Translations under genes and position numbers: made by a program
NCBI RefSeq assembly: GCF_000374645.1
Contig: NZ_KB894817.1
Span: 1 to 64,000, forward strand
Direction: 5' to 3'
Source: Arhodomonas aquaeolei DSM 8974
GTDB taxonomy: Bacteria; Pseudomonadota; Gammaproteobacteria; Nitrococcales; Nitrococcaceae
Length of the DNA stretch: 64,000 bases
Notes under the pieces: generated by a model
Told to the model about the DNA's origin: nothing
What the model saw: only the letters and a program-made list of their open reading frames with translations
The model's database searches: none
Shown here: in pieces, positions 43,990 to 53,923 of the stretch
Layout: every line of letters begins with the position of its first letter
Position numbering within the stretch: position 1 is the first letter of the stretch

Positions 43990-44436
43990 TCAGACCTGTG
44001 GACCGCGCCCCGCGGCGAGCCCCTCCAGGCAGGTCAGGTAGGCGGCCTCGTCGGGCATGCCGCCCTGGCGCTGGGCTTGCCACAGGGCCTCGGCGAGGCA
44101 GTCCATCATGCGGTGCTCCGCGGCCATGCGCTCGCCGTGGGCGCGGGTCAGCGTCTCGTGGATGCGCCGTATCCCCGGTGGGCGGTCGTTCGCCACCTGC
44201 TCGCGCAGGGCGATGTGCAGGCCCATGTGCAGGAAGGGATTGGTCTCGCCGTCCTCGGGCAGGTACTCCCGGCCGAGGGCGCGTTCGCCGTCGGCGAGCA
44301 CGCCGTGGTATTCCGGGTGCTCGGCGACGACCTCCGCGACCAGCCGTTCCATGGGGTCCATGGGCTCGCCGTCCTGTGCCTTGCGCCAGCTCTCCAGGTA
44401 GAAACGGCGCATCTGGTTGCGGTCCTGACCCAGCAT
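43990..44436 (-). CDS. DUF1841 family protein
   Basis: The 148-residue soluble protein begins MLGQDRNQMRRFYLESWRKA and contains VVAEHPEYHGVLADGERAL and ETNPFLHMGLHIALREQV. These are features of the DUF1841 family, usually encoded beside nth in gammaproteobacteria and beta-proteobacteria. No catalytic motif is obvious. A GGGAGAG site precedes the ATG. It lies 37 bases after nth and is probably cotranscribed with it. Function unknown. Confidence 0.8.
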   Translation of the reverse strand: MLGQDRNQMRRFYLESWRKAQDGEPMDPMERLVAEVVAEHPEYHGVLADGERALGREYLPEDGETNPFLHMGLHIALREQVANDRPPGIRRIHETLTRAHGERMAAEHRMMDCLAEALWQAQRQGGMPDEAAYLTCLEGLAAGRGPQV

Positions 44437-44473
44437 GAATGCACTCTCCCGGGTGGTGTGTCGGTGGTGGCGC

Positions 44474-45118
44474 TCACTCGCCGGCGTAATCGGTCTTGTC
44501 GTCGAACTCGCAGAGGTCGTGGATCACGCAGGCCCCGCAGCGCGGGCGGCGCGCCGTGCACACGTAGCGCCCGTGGAGGATGAGCCAGTGATGGGCGTCG
44601 CGAAGGAACGACTTCGGCGTCCAGCGCGTCAGCCGGTCCTCCACCTCGCGCACGGTGCGGCCCGGCGCCAGCCCGGTGCGGTTGGCGACGCGGAAGATGT
44701 GCGTGTCCACGGCGATGGTGGGCTCGCCGAAGGCGGTGTTGAGGATCACGTTGGCGGTCTTGCGCCCGACCCCGGGCAGCGCCTCCAGTGCCCGGCGCTC
44801 CCGCGGGACCTCGCCGCCGTGCTCCTCGATGAGGATGCGGCAGGTGGCGATGATGTTCCGCGCCTTGGCGTTGTAGAGCCCGATGGAGTTGATGTAGCCC
44901 TTCAGCCCCTCCTCGCCGAGGGTGAGGATCGCCTGCGGTGTGTTTGCCGCCGGGAACAGCTGCGCGGTTGCCCTGTTCACGCCGCGGTCGGTGGCCTGGG
45001 CGGAGAGGATCACCGCCACCAGCAGCTCGAAGGGCGTGGTGTAGTTGAGCTCGGTGGTCGGCGCCGGGTTCTCCGCCGCCAGCCGCCGGAATATCCCGGC
45101 ACGGCGCTCGCGGTTCAT
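44474..45118 (-). CDS. nth: Endonuclease III
   Basis: The 214-residue DNA glycosylase/AP lyase repairs oxidised pyrimidines. It has the helix-hairpin-helix [13 protein letters not shown] with the catalytic Lys, the catalytic Asp in [12 protein letters not shown], and the [4Fe-4S] ligands in the C-x6-C-x2-C-x5-C spacing ([17 protein letters not shown]). Its ATG overlaps the stop of rsxE (ATGA), the arrangement seen in E. coli and many relatives where nth ends the rsx operon. Confidence 0.97.
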   Translation of the reverse strand: MNRERRAGIFRRLAAENPAPTTELNYTTPFELLVAVILSAQATDRGVNRATAQLFPAANTPQAILTLGEEGLKGYINSIGLYNAKARNIIATCRILIEEHGGEVPRERRALEALPGVGRKTANVILNTAFGEPTIAVDTHIFRVANRTGLAPGRTVREVEDRLTRWTPKSFLRDAHHWLILHGRYVCTARRPRCGACVIHDLCEFDDKTDYAGE

Positions 45119-45819
45119 GCGGCCGCCTCCCCGCCGGCCGGGGCGCCGGCGCGGGCGTGCCGGCGGCGGCGCTGGCGCGCGTCGATGGCGTTGCGCCCGG
45201 CGAGCAGCAGCCCCAGGCCGATGAAGGCGCCCGGGGGCAGGGCGGCGAGAAGGAAGCCGTCGTAGCCCGGCAGCACCGCGATCTCCCAGCCGCGGGCCCA
45301 GTCGCCGAGGATCAGGTGCGCGTTGTGGAACAGCGTGCCCCGGCCGAGTACCTCGCGGCCGGCGCCGAGGACGACGAGCACCGCGGTGAAGCCGGCGCCG
45401 GTGGCGAGCCCGTCCAGCGCCGCCGGCCCGGCCGGGTGACGGGAGGCGAAGGCCTCGGCCCGGCCGAGGATCGCGCAGTTGGTCACGATCAGCGGGATGA
45501 AGATGCCGAGGATGCCGTAGAGGGCGTGGAAATAGGCGTTCATGAGCATGCCGATGACGGTCACGAACGTCGCGATCACCAGCACGTACACCGGGATGCG
45601 GACCTCCGCGGGGACCTGGCGGCGCAGCAGCGAGACCGTGGTGTTGGAGGCGAGCAGGGTAAGCGTCGTGGCGAGGCCCAGGCCCAGGGCGTTGACCACG
45701 GTCGCGCTCACCGCCAGCAGCGGGCACAGGCCGAGGAGCTGGACCAGGCCGGCGTTGTTGTGCCACAGCCCGTCCGCGAGGATGCGTTGCGCGCCGGGGG
45801 TTGCCATGGTCGTCGTCAT
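45115..45819 (-). CDS. rsxE: Electron transport complex subunit RsxE/RnfE
   Basis: The 234-residue protein has six membrane helices and the family segments [18 protein letters not shown] and [20 protein letters not shown]. With RsxA it forms the membrane core that holds an iron-sulfur centre between the two homologous subunits. The Cys in GLCPLL and TNCAILGR provide the ligands. It overlaps rsxG by four bases (ATGA). The C-terminal tail is an Arg/Ala-rich extension ([17 protein letters not shown]). Confidence 0.93.
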   Translation of the reverse strand: MTTTMATPGAQRILADGLWHNNAGLVQLLGLCPLLAVSATVVNALGLGLATTLTLLASNTTVSLLRRQVPAEVRIPVYVLVIATFVTVIGMLMNAYFHALYGILGIFIPLIVTNCAILGRAEAFASRHPAGPAALDGLATGAGFTAVLVVLGAGREVLGRGTLFHNAHLILGDWARGWEIAVLPGYDGFLLAALPPGAFIGLGLLLAGRNAIDARQRRRRHARAGAPAGGEAAA

Positions 45820-46445
45820 CCGTCCGTCGTGAGGAGTCGCTCGCGATGCGCGCGGAAGTATACCAGTGCCCGCCGCACCGCGCCGGTCACCGCCCGCGAG
45901 GTGATGGTCGCGCCGGTGATGGCGTCGAAGGCGCCGCCGTCGGCGGCCACCCGCCAGGCCTCCGCCGGCGGGGCGCCGAGGCGCCGGCCGTGGAACTGGC
46001 GGATCCAGTCGGAGCGGTCCGCCTCGATGGCGTCGCCGAGCCCGGGGGTCTCCTGGTGGGCGATCACCCGCACCCCGGTGATGCCGCCGTCGCGCTGCAC
46101 GCCGGCCAGCAGCCGGATCGCGCCGCCGTAGCCGTCCGGGGCGACGGCGGTGAAGACCACGGCGATGACCTTGCCGTCGCGCACCGCACGGTAGACCGGC
46201 AGGGCGTCGCGGCTGCCCAGCGCCGCCGGCGCCCGCACCTGCAGCGGCGCCTGCGCCGGGGAGCGGTCGAAGGGCCCGGGCGGCAGCACCGCGGTGAGGC
46301 GCTCGCGCACCGCGCTCTCGCGGTTGGCGGCGATCGCCGGGGCCGTCTCCCGGTGGGTGAGGGCCACCAGCGCCGCCCCCACCAGCGCGCAGGCGGTGAG
46401 CACGGTGGCGGCGATGACCGTCCCGCGGGCGGTGCCCTCAGTCAT
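45816..46445 (-). CDS. rsxG: Electron transport complex subunit RsxG/RnfG
   Basis: The 209-residue protein has one N-terminal membrane helix ([21 protein letters not shown]) and a periplasmic FMN-binding domain. The covalent FMN site is the Thr in [17 protein letters not shown], the S/T-GAT motif. The ATG at 46445 overlaps the last eight bases of rsxD. A start at 46469 would add an Ala-rich leader. It is part of the Rsx/Rnf ion-translocating ferredoxin:NAD oxidoreductase, which in E. coli keeps SoxR reduced. Confidence 0.92.
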   Translation of the reverse strand: MTEGTARGTVIAATVLTACALVGAALVALTHRETAPAIAANRESAVRERLTAVLPPGPFDRSPAQAPLQVRAPAALGSRDALPVYRAVRDGKVIAVVFTAVAPDGYGGAIRLLAGVQRDGGITGVRVIAHQETPGLGDAIEADRSDWIRQFHGRRLGAPPAEAWRVAADGGAFDAITGATITSRAVTGAVRRALVYFRAHRERLLTTDG

Positions 46446-47466
46446 GGCCGCCCCCGCGGGGGTGGCCATAGATCCGCGGCGGGGTGTAGCGGTCGATCAG
46501 CGGTACGGCCATGTTCATCAGCAGCACCGCGAAGGCGATCGCGTCGGGGTAGCCGCCCCAGGTCCGGATCAGCCAGGTCAGCACGCCGATGCCGGCACCG
46601 AAGATCAGCCGGCCCCGGGGGGTAGTCGCCGCGGATACCGGGTCGGTGGCGATGAAGAAGGCACCGAGCATGGTCGCGCCGCTGGCCCAGTGGAACCACA
46701 GCCCCGGGTGGAGGCTGGGGTCGATGGCCCAGAGGAAGGCCGCGGGCACGCCGATGCCGGCGAGCACGCCGGCGGGGATGCGCCAGTCGGCGGTGCGCGT
46801 CGCCACCAGCACGGCGCCGCCGGCGAGGTACAGGCCGTTGATCGCCGCCCAGCCCCGTCCGCCGAGTGCGCCCCACAGCGGTCCCTGGCGGATCTCCGGG
46901 AGGGTCAGGGCCTGACCGAGCTGGGTGCGCACGGCGTCCAGCGGCGTCGCCGCGGTCACCGCGTCCACCCCGCCGCCGAAGATGGCGTGGGCGGCGGCGA
47001 TCGGTCCGGGTGCCCCGCCGGCGAGCCCCGCCGGTGCCGGCCACTGGCTCATCAGCCGGGGGAAGGCCACCAGCAGCACCACGTAGCCCACCATCGCCGG
47101 ATTGAACGGGTTGTGGCCGAGGCCGCCGTACAGGTGTTTGGCGAACACCAGCCCGAAGGCCGTGCCCAGCACGGCCATCCACCAGGGCGCCAGTCCCGGC
47201 AGGCTCACCGCCAGGAGCACGGCGGTGACCACCGCCGACCAGTCGCGCAGGAACAGCGCCAGCGGCCGGCCGCGCAGGTGGAGCATGGCGGCCTCGGTGG
47301 CCACCGCGGTGGCCGTGGCCAGGCCGATCTGCCAGAGCACGCCGGCGCCGAAGAACCACAGCTGGCCGAGCACGCCGGGTACCAGCGCGTAGAGGACCAG
47401 GCGCATGGTGCCGCCGACGGTACGCGGCGGGCGCAGGTGCGGGGAGACGGCCTGGCGCAGGGTCAT
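46438..47466 (-). CDS. rsxD: Electron transport complex subunit RsxD/RnfD
   Basis: The 342-residue protein is very hydrophobic (about nine helices), with GLGHNPFNPAMVGYVVLLVAF and the covalent FMN motif SGATMLGAFFIATDPVSAAT. It is homologous to NqrB and forms, with subunit G, the flavin path across the membrane. It starts in an ATGA overlap with the stop of rsxC. An overlapping long frame on the same strand (46442-47482) is a Gly/Arg/Ala shadow and is not real. Confidence 0.93.
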   Translation of the reverse strand: MTLRQAVSPHLRPPRTVGGTMRLVLYALVPGVLGQLWFFGAGVLWQIGLATATAVATEAAMLHLRGRPLALFLRDWSAVVTAVLLAVSLPGLAPWWMAVLGTAFGLVFAKHLYGGLGHNPFNPAMVGYVVLLVAFPRLMSQWPAPAGLAGGAPGPIAAAHAIFGGGVDAVTAATPLDAVRTQLGQALTLPEIRQGPLWGALGGRGWAAINGLYLAGGAVLVATRTADWRIPAGVLAGIGVPAAFLWAIDPSLHPGLWFHWASGATMLGAFFIATDPVSAATTPRGRLIFGAGIGVLTWLIRTWGGYPDAIAFAVLLMNMAVPLIDRYTPPRIYGHPRGGGHD

Positions 47467-48992
47467 GGGCGTCCCCCGTCATCGCCGTCGGATTCCGCCG
47501 TTCCGCGGCGGCGGCGCCGTTTCTCCAGGGCGGCCGCGACCGCGGCCTTGCGGGCGTCGCCGCCGCTGCGCGCCTGTGCCTTCTTCTGCTCGCGGCGCTG
47601 GCGGCGTTCCTCGGCCTCGCGGGCGAGCCGTGCCTGACGGGCCTCGTAGCGCTCGCGGGCGCGCTCGGCGATGGTCCGGGCCTGGCGGGCGTCCGCCATC
47701 TCCGCCTTGCCGTGGCGGAAATACTGGATCAGCGGGATGTGGCTGGGGCAGACGTAGGCGCAGGCGCCGCACTCGATGCAGTCGCCGAGGCCGAGTGCCG
47801 CCAGGGTGTCGACCTCGCCGCCACGGGCGTGCCAGTAGAGCTGCTGGGGCTGGAGCGAGGCGGGGCAGGCCTCGGCGCAGGCGCCGCATCGGATGCACGG
47901 CAGCGCCGGCTGCGGTGGCGGACACAGCGCCGTGGTGGCGGCGAGGATGCAGTTGGTGGCGGCCACGACAGGCACCGCCGGGTCGGCGACGGTGAAGCCC
48001 ATCATCGGCCCGCCCATGATCAGCCGGTCGAGCCCCGGCGTCGCCCCGCCGGCCGCCGCGAGGAGGTCGGAGAACGGTGCGCCCAGGGGGGCGAGCACCA
48101 CCCGCGGGTCGGCGACCGCGTCGCCGGTGACGGTGACGTAGCGGTGGGTGAGCGCACGGCCCTCGACCGCCGCCCGGTGGACGGCCTCGGCGGTGCCCAC
48201 GTTCTGGCAGAGGATGCCGAGCGTGGTGGGCAGGTCGCCGGCGGGGACCTCCTGGCCGGTGAGCGCCTGGACCAGCTGGCGCTCGCCCCCGGCCGGGTAG
48301 CGGGCCGGGACGGTGACCACCTCGACGTCGTCATCCGCCGCGGCGGTCACGGCCTCGAGGGCTGCCTCCGCGTCCGCCTCCAGGGCCACGACGATGCGCC
48401 CGGCGCCGACGGCCCGGGCCAGCAGCCGGCCGCCGGAGAGCACGGCCGCGGCGCGGGTGCGCATGAGCATGTCGTCGCAGCTGATCCAGGGCTCGCACTC
48501 CGCGCCGTTGAGGACCAGCGTGTGCACCCGCCCGGCGGCGTCCGCGAGCTTCGCGGCGGTGGGGAACCCGGCGCCGCCGAGGCCGGTGATGCCCGCGGCG
48601 TGGACGCGCGCGCGCAGCGCCGCCGGGTCGGCGCCGGCGTCCAGGGCGGGCCACGCGGGCTCGGCCGCCGCGTCGGGGTCCGTCTCCAGGACCAGGCTGG
48701 TCACGGCCAGATTCGAGGGGTGGGGCGCGGGATGCGCGGTGATGGCTGCGACCCGCCCGCCCGCCGGGGCGTGCAGCGGCGGCACCGCCGGGTCTTCGCC
48801 CTCGGCCAGGCACTGGCCCGCGCGCACCCGCTCGCCCTCGCTCACGCAGGGCTGCGCGGGGGCGCCGAGGGCGGCGCCCAGCGGCAGGATCAGGCGCTCG
48901 GGCAGCGGCACCGCGGTGACCGGGTGGCGGGTGGAGATCGCGCGGTTGGGTTCGAGCCGCAGCCCGCCGGGGAAGCGATGGGCGGCGTTCAC
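47463..48992 (-). CDS. rsxC: Electron transport complex subunit RsxC/RnfC
   Basis: The 509-residue peripheral subunit has an NADH/FMN-binding core ([35 protein letters not shown]) and two ferredoxin-type [4Fe-4S] motifs, [12 protein letters not shown] and [12 protein letters not shown]. It ends with a charged Arg/Glu/Ala-rich tail (about 440-509), shorter than the very long repeat tail of E. coli RsxC (740 residues). The GTG start at 48992 overlaps the rsxB stop. It takes electrons from, or passes them to, NAD(H). Confidence 0.94.
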   Translation of the reverse strand: MNAAHRFPGGLRLEPNRAISTRHPVTAVPLPERLILPLGAALGAPAQPCVSEGERVRAGQCLAEGEDPAVPPLHAPAGGRVAAITAHPAPHPSNLAVTSLVLETDPDAAAEPAWPALDAGADPAALRARVHAAGITGLGGAGFPTAAKLADAAGRVHTLVLNGAECEPWISCDDMLMRTRAAAVLSGGRLLARAVGAGRIVVALEADAEAALEAVTAAADDDVEVVTVPARYPAGGERQLVQALTGQEVPAGDLPTTLGILCQNVGTAEAVHRAAVEGRALTHRYVTVTGDAVADPRVVLAPLGAPFSDLLAAAGGATPGLDRLIMGGPMMGFTVADPAVPVVAATNCILAATTALCPPPQPALPCIRCGACAEACPASLQPQQLYWHARGGEVDTLAALGLGDCIECGACAYVCPSHIPLIQYFRHGKAEMADARQARTIAERARERYEARQARLAREAEERRQRREQKKAQARSGGDARKAAVAAALEKRRRRRGTAESDGDDGGRP

Positions 48993-49537
48993 GGCCGCCC
49001 CGGCTCCGCCGGCAGCGGCCAGCGCCAGGCCCGCACGCCGGTCTCCCGCGGTGCCATGTGGATGCAGTCCACCGGGCAGGGCTCGATGCAGAGCTCGCAG
49101 CCGGTGCACTCGTCGCGGATGACGGTGTGCATGTGCTGCGGCGCGCCGACGATGGCGTCCACCGGGCAGGCCTGGATGCACTTGGTGCAGCCGATGCACA
49201 CGGACTCGTCGATCCAGGCGACCGTGGCCTCGGTCTTGGCCTCGCCGTTGTCCGGGTTCAGCGGCTTGGGCTCGCGGCCGAGGAGCTCGGCCAGGGCCTG
49301 CACGCCGGTCTCGCCGCCGGGCGGGCACTGGTTGATGTCCGCCTCGCCGCTGGCGACGGCCTCGGCGTAGGGCCGGCAGCCGGGGTAGCCGCACTGGGCG
49401 CACTGGGTCTGGGGCAGGACCGCGTCGATGCGCTCGACCAGCGGGTCGTCGTCGTCACGCAGCCGCCGAGCGCTGAAGCCGAGCAGCGCACCGAAGGCGA
49501 GGCCGAGGCCACCGAGCACGAGCAGCGCCGCCCACAT
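48989..49537 (-). CDS. rsxB: Electron transport complex subunit RsxB/RnfB
   Basis: The 182-residue protein has a single N-terminal helix ([20 protein letters not shown]) and then a [4Fe-4S] motif [18 protein letters not shown] with a fourth Cys in DINQCPPGG. Two ferredoxin motifs follow, [15 protein letters not shown] and [15 protein letters not shown]. It is the electron entry protein that accepts electrons from ferredoxin. The ATG lies three bases from the rsxA stop. Confidence 0.94.
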   Translation of the reverse strand: MWAALLVLGGLGLAFGALLGFSARRLRDDDDPLVERIDAVLPQTQCAQCGYPGCRPYAEAVASGEADINQCPPGGETGVQALAELLGREPKPLNPDNGEAKTEATVAWIDESVCIGCTKCIQACPVDAIVGAPQHMHTVIRDECTGCELCIEPCPVDCIHMAPRETGVRAWRWPLPAEPGRP

Positions 49538-49539
49538 GG

Positions 49540-50127
49540 TCAGCCCCCCGCGGTGACCAGGCCGCTGAAGCCCATGAACGCCAGCGACATCAGCCCGGCG
49601 GTGACCAGCGCGATGGCGCCGCCGCGGAAGGGCGCGGGCACGTCCGCGCCGTCCAGGCGCTCGCGCAGCCCGGCGAAGAGCACCAGCACCAGCGAGAAGC
49701 CCATCGCCGCGCCGAAGCCGTACAGCGCCGAGGCCACCAGGTCGTGGGCCTGCTGGACGTTGAGCAGGGCCACGCCGAGCACGGCGCAGTTGGTGGTGAT
49801 CAGCGGCAGGAAGATGCCGAGCACCTGGTGGAGTACCGGGCTGGTGTGGCGGACCACCATCTCGGTGAACTGCACCACCGCGGCGATTACCAGGATGAAG
49901 GCGATGATGCGCAGGTACCCCAGCCCGAGCGGGGCCAGCAGGTAGGTGCCCACGAGGTAGCTCGCCACCGAGGAGAGCGTGAGCACGAAGGTCGTCGCGA
50001 GCGCCATGCCGATGGCGGCGTCCAGGCTGCGCGACACCCCCATGAAGGGGCATAGCCCCAGGAACTTCACCAGCACGAAGTTGTTCACCAGCACGGTGGA
50101 CACCAGGATGAGGGCGAGCTCCGTCAT
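49540..50127 (-). CDS. rsxA: Electron transport complex subunit RsxA/RnfA
   Basis: The 195-residue protein has six helices and starts [20 protein letters not shown], followed by [18 protein letters not shown] and [18 protein letters not shown], which supply the Cys pairs for the membrane iron-sulfur centre shared with RsxE. It is the first rsx gene and lies only 16 bases after the metG stop, so the operon is probably read from the metG promoter. Confidence 0.95.
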   Translation of the reverse strand: MTELALILVSTVLVNNFVLVKFLGLCPFMGVSRSLDAAIGMALATTFVLTLSSVASYLVGTYLLAPLGLGYLRIIAFILVIAAVVQFTEMVVRHTSPVLHQVLGIFLPLITTNCAVLGVALLNVQQAHDLVASALYGFGAAMGFSLVLVLFAGLRERLDGADVPAPFRGGAIALVTAGLMSLAFMGFSGLVTAGG

Positions 50128-50143
50128 GGGCGCGCTCCGCGGC

Positions 50144-52168
50144 CTACTTCACGCGCATTCCCGCACGGGCGCCGCTGTCCGGCGAGAGCAGCCACAGCTC
50201 CTCGCCCCCGGGGCCCGCGGCGAGGACCATGCCCTCGGAGACGCCGAAACGCATCTTCCGGGGCTTGAGGTTCGCCACCATCACGGTGAGCCGCCCGACG
50301 AGGGTCTCCGGCCGGTAGGCGCTCTTGATCCCGGCGAAGACCGTGCGCTGCTCGCCGCCGAGGTCCAGGGTCAGGCGCAGGAGCTTGTCGGCGCCGTCCA
50401 CGTGCTCGGCGTTGACGATCTCCGCGACGCGCAGGTCCACCCCGGCGAAGGTATCGAAGTCGATCTGCTCGGCGATGGGCTCGCCCGGGGCCTGCGCCTG
50501 CGCTGGCTTGGTCTGCCCCCTGGGCGCGAGGCTCTCGCGGGATTCGTCGATCATCGCCTGGATGCGGTCGGGATCGACCCGGGTCATCAGCGGCTTGAAC
50601 CGGTTGATGGTGTGCCCGAGCAGCGGCTGGCGCGCGTCCGCCCAGCGCTGGGGCTCCAGGGCGAGGAACGCCTCCGCGTCCGCGGCCATCTTCGGCAGCA
50701 CTGCCTTGAGGTAGATGGTGAGCACGCGGAAGAGGTTAATCCCCTGGGTGCAGATCGCCTGCAGCCGGGCCTCGTCCTCGCCGGACTTGGCGATGACCCA
50801 GGGCTTCTGCTCGTCGATGTACTGGTTGGCCTCGTCGGCGAGGGCCATGATCTCGCGCACCGCCCGGGAGAACTCCCGGCGCTCGTAGAGCTCGGCGATC
50901 TGCTCGCCGGCCTGGGTGAACTTGCGGAACAGCTCCGGCGCGTCGAGGGTGTCGGCGAGGCGGCCGTCGAAGCGCTTGGTGATGAAGCCCGCGCAGCGGC
51001 TGGCGATGTTCACCAGCTTGCCGACCAGGTCGGCGTTCACGCGCTGGGCGAAGTCGTCCAGGTTGAGGTCCAGGTCGTGGACGCTGCCGCCGAGCTTTGC
51101 CGCGAAGTAGTAGCGCAGGTACTCCGGGTTGAGGTGGCGGAGGTAGGTGTCCGCCATGATGAACGTGCCCCGGGACTTGGACATCTTCTGCCCGTCCACG
51201 GTGAGGAAGCCGTGGGCGGTCACCATGGTCGGCTTGCGGAACCCCGCGCCGTGGAGCATCGCCGGCCAGAACAGGGCGTGGAAGTAGAGGATGTCCTTGC
51301 CGATGAAGTGGTAGAGCTCGGCCTCGGAGTCCGCCTTCCAGAAGCTGTCGAAGTCCAGCCCGCGCCGCTCGCAGAGGTTCTGGAAGCTCGCCATGTAGCC
51401 GATCGGCGCGTCGAGCCAGACGTAGAAGTACTTGCCCGGCGCGTCCGGGATCTCGAAGCCGAAGTAGGGCTCGTCCCGGGAGATGTCCCAGGCGCGCAGG
51501 CCCTCGTCGAACCACTCCTGGAGCTTGTTGGCCATCTCCTCCTGGAGCCGGCCGGCGGAGGCCCACTCCCGGAGCATTTCCTCGAAGTCCTGCAGCCGGA
51601 AGAAGTAGTGCTCGGACTCGCGCTCCACCGGGCGCTCGCCGGAGATCACCGAGACCGGATCGCGCAGCTCGTCCGGCGAGTAGCTCGCCCCGCAGACCTC
51701 GCAGTTGTCGCCATACTGGTCCTCGGCACCGCAGCGCGGGCAGGTGCCCTTGATGTAGCGGTCCGGCAGGAACATCCCCTCCTTGGGGTCGTAGGCCTGG
51801 GTGATGGTCTGGCGCTCGATGTGGCCGGCGTCGCGCAGCCGGGCGTAGATCAGCTCGGAGAACTGGCGGTTCTCCTCGCTGTGGGTCGAATAGTAGTTGT
51901 CGAAGGCCACCCCGAAGCCGGCGAAGTCCCGCTGGTGCTCCGCGCTCATGCGCTCGATCAGCGTCTCCGGCGTCACTCCCTGCTCGCGGGCCTTGAGCAT
52001 GATCGGGGTGCCGTGGGCGTCGTCGGCGCAGACGTAGTAGCACTCGTTGCCCTGCAGCTTCTGGAAGCGCACCCAGATGTCGGTCTGGATGTACTCCACC
52101 AGGTGGCCGAGGTGGATCGGCCCGTTGGCGTACGGCAGGGCGCTGGTGACGAGGATCTTTCGCGTCAT
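50144..52168 (-). CDS. metG: Methionyl-tRNA synthetase
   Basis: The 674-residue class I synthetase begins [20 protein letters not shown], with the HIGH-type HLGH. The zinc knuckle is [18 protein letters not shown] and the KMSKS loop is [10 protein letters not shown]. The C-terminal tRNA-binding (Trbp111-like) dimerisation domain begins near [20 protein letters not shown]. It is thus the full-length dimeric E. coli type. It heads a leftward unit through rsxABCDGE and nth. An upstream in-frame ATG at 52201 would overlap the likely promoter. Confidence 0.97.
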   Translation of the reverse strand: MTRKILVTSALPYANGPIHLGHLVEYIQTDIWVRFQKLQGNECYYVCADDAHGTPIMLKAREQGVTPETLIERMSAEHQRDFAGFGVAFDNYYSTHSEENRQFSELIYARLRDAGHIERQTITQAYDPKEGMFLPDRYIKGTCPRCGAEDQYGDNCEVCGASYSPDELRDPVSVISGERPVERESEHYFFRLQDFEEMLREWASAGRLQEEMANKLQEWFDEGLRAWDISRDEPYFGFEIPDAPGKYFYVWLDAPIGYMASFQNLCERRGLDFDSFWKADSEAELYHFIGKDILYFHALFWPAMLHGAGFRKPTMVTAHGFLTVDGQKMSKSRGTFIMADTYLRHLNPEYLRYYFAAKLGGSVHDLDLNLDDFAQRVNADLVGKLVNIASRCAGFITKRFDGRLADTLDAPELFRKFTQAGEQIAELYERREFSRAVREIMALADEANQYIDEQKPWVIAKSGEDEARLQAICTQGINLFRVLTIYLKAVLPKMAADAEAFLALEPQRWADARQPLLGHTINRFKPLMTRVDPDRIQAMIDESRESLAPRGQTKPAQAQAPGEPIAEQIDFDTFAGVDLRVAEIVNAEHVDGADKLLRLTLDLGGEQRTVFAGIKSAYRPETLVGRLTVMVANLKPRKMRFGVSEGMVLAAGPGGEELWLLSPDSGARAGMRVK

Positions 52169-52204
52169 AGGGGGCGTGTTCGCTGACTTCGACAGGAACA
52201 CCGC

Positions 52205-52213
52205 ATTATGCCA
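52205..52213 (-). promoter_or_regulatory. Candidate extended -10 promoter of metG-rsx
   Basis: The minus strand reads TGGCATAAT, a TGn extended -10 with five of six matches to TATAAT, 37 bases upstream of the metG start. The -35 at the right distance (AACATG) is poor, which extended -10 promoters tolerate. Confidence 0.45.
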
Positions 52214-52356
52214 GATGCCGCGGTGGGCATGTTACTGGACGGGAGTGCGCCGGCCATTCTCAGTGTGCAAAGCGCGCCGGTTCGACGATGGTCCAGGGCC
52301 AGCGTCGCCCCGTTCCCGAGTGCGGTGTCGCCCCGGCCGTCCATGCGCGCCCGCGA

Positions 52357-52473
52357 CCGGCGGAGGCGTCAGCCCGGTCGGGTAGGTCGTGCGCCGTAGG
52401 CGTGCGACGTCCCCGGTGGTGACCCGGTGGGCGTTGCGAAGCCCCGTCGCACACGGCCGGCGGAGGCGTCAGC
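52357..52473. repeat. 17-bp direct duplication enclosing REP-like copy 2
   Basis: CCGGCGGAGGCGTCAGC occurs at 52357-52373 and again at 52457-52473, exactly 100 bases apart. The right copy contains the stop codon of the hydrolase gene. Between them, 52382-52458 is the second REP/BIME-like element, which begins GTAGGTCGTGCGCCG and contains GGCGTGCGACGTCCC and GTCGCACACGGC, as at 47-129. The element has lost the closing GACCTAC end. The rest of the 300-base space to metG (52169-52356) shows only the -10-like box. Confidence 0.65.
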
Positions 52474-53272
52474 GCGGACCGGGGATATCGTGGCGGTTCA
52501 GGAACGCCTCGATCTCCGCGATCACGGTCTCGGGCGCCTCCCGGTAGGGGGTATGGCCGCAGCCGGGGAGCAAGGCCTGTTCGGCGGGGCCGCTGCAGGC
52601 CGCGGCGATGCGACGGACCTGCTCGGAGGTGCCGTACTCGTCGTCCGCTCCCTGCATCACCAGTGTGGGGGCGTGGATGCCCGCAAGGTCGGCCTCGATA
52701 TTCCAGTCCCGGAAGTCCGGCGCCTGCCAGGTCTGCGTCCACGCGCGGAATATCGTCTCGGTCTTGTCCCCGTGATAGCGCGCGAGCTTCGCCGGCAGGT
52801 CGGTCTCGGCGAAGGCGCGTTCGGCGGCGGCGATGCCGGCGAGGGTGTGAGGCTCGACGAAGGCGTGGGCCGCCATGGTCACGCAGGCGCGGACCGGGTG
52901 CCGGGCCGCGTACAGTAGGGCGACGCTGCCTCCGTCGCTGTGGCTGACCAGGATGACGTCCGACAGGCCGGCGGCGTCCAGTGCCGCCGGCATCCAGTCG
53001 TGGGCCTCGTGGTGCAGGTAGGCCGGCGTGCGGGTGTAGTCGAGGGGATCGGAGCCGCCGTAGCCGAGGCGGTCCCAGGCGAAGGCGTCCAGCCCCAGCG
53101 TCTGTCCCAGGCGTGCCGGGAAGTCCCGCCAGAACTCGATGCAGCCGAGCCCCTCGTGGAGGAAGACCAGCACCGGACGCCCGGGCTGCCAGCGTCCGTC
53201 ACGGCGCCAGGCCGCCGCGCGCAGGCGATGGCCGAGGACATCGAGGTGGAAGTATTCCGGCGTCGCGGCCAT
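52469..53272 (-). CDS. Alpha/beta-fold hydrolase
   Basis: The 267-residue protein has the oxyanion segment VLVFLHEGLGCIEFWRDFP and the nucleophile elbow VSHSDGGS (Ser in S-x-D-G-G, not the usual G-x-S-x-G). The acid is in LVMQGADDEYG and the catalytic His in PGCGHTPYREAPE, so the triad is complete. Substrate unknown. It is six bases downstream of the GST gene in a three-gene operon with a PaaI-like thioesterase, so it may act on acyl or glutathione conjugates. Its stop codon lies within a 17-base repeated sequence. Confidence 0.82.
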   Translation of the reverse strand: MAATPEYFHLDVLGHRLRAAAWRRDGRWQPGRPVLVFLHEGLGCIEFWRDFPARLGQTLGLDAFAWDRLGYGGSDPLDYTRTPAYLHHEAHDWMPAALDAAGLSDVILVSHSDGGSVALLYAARHPVRACVTMAAHAFVEPHTLAGIAAAERAFAETDLPAKLARYHGDKTETIFRAWTQTWQAPDFRDWNIEADLAGIHAPTLVMQGADDEYGTSEQVRRIAAACSGPAEQALLPGCGHTPYREAPETVIAEIEAFLNRHDIPGPR

Positions 53273-53278
53273 CGTCGC

Positions 53279-53923
53279 CTAGCCCTCCTGCTGCCGGCTC
53301 TCCAGGGCCGACTGCTCCCGTGCCCGGGCCCGCGCCAACGCCGGCCGGCCGAGCTGGTGCTCGGCATAGGCCGCGAGGGCAGGCTGTTCCATCGGTGCCT
53401 TCGCCGCCCGGGCCCAGGCCAGGGTGTGCGCGGCGAGGATGTCGGCGATGCTGAACCGTCCGCCCACCAGGTGGTCGCGGCCGTCCAGGGCGTCGGCGAG
53501 CAGGTCCGCTGCCATCGTGAATTCCCGGCGTGCCGTGGGGATGACGTCCGGCACCCGCAGTTTCTCCGGCAGGGCGAAGCGATGCTTGGCCATGGTCCAC
53601 AGCGGCTGCTCCAGCTCCGTGGCGATGAAGAACAGCCAGCGCATCAGCTCGGTGCGCCCCTGCGGGTCCGTGGGGGCGAGCCCGGCGTCGGGGTAGGTTT
53701 CAGCCACCCACAGGCAGATCGCCGGCGACTCGGTCAGCAGCGCGTCGCCGGTACGGAGGGCCGGGAGCTTGCCCGCGGGGTTGAGCGCACGGAAGCGCTC
53801 GCCGCGGTGCTCGCCACGGCCCAGGTCGACCAGGGTGTAGTCGTACGCCGCGCCGGCCTCCTCCAGGGCCCAGACCACGCGGGTGCTGCGGCTGTTCGGG
53901 TAGCCGAACACCTCGATCGTCAT
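53279..53923 (-). CDS. Glutathione S-transferase family protein
   Basis: The 214-residue protein has an N-terminal thioredoxin-like domain beginning MTIEVFGYPNSRSTRVVWAL (Ser in the NSRS segment as catalytic candidate). NPAGKLPALRTGDALLTESP follows, with the cis-Pro and the glutathione-binding ES pair. The C-terminal domain is helical, with VGGRFSIADILAAHTLAWA (N-capping box). It overlaps the PaaI thioesterase gene by four bases (ATGA). It conjugates or reduces electrophiles with glutathione; the substrate cannot be told. Confidence 0.9.
   Translation of the reverse strand: MTIEVFGYPNSRSTRVVWALEEAGAAYDYTLVDLGRGEHRGERFRALNPAGKLPALRTGDALLTESPAICLWVAETYPDAGLAPTDPQGRTELMRWLFFIATELEQPLWTMAKHRFALPEKLRVPDVIPTARREFTMAADLLADALDGRDHLVGGRFSIADILAAHTLAWARAAKAPMEQPALAAYAEHQLGRPALARARAREQSALESRQQEG

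Noticed and set aside
46442-47482. Second long frame in the rsxD region on the same strand
   Set aside because: Its translation is an Arg/Gly/Ala-rich shadow. The true frame holds the FMN motif SGATM and membrane helices.
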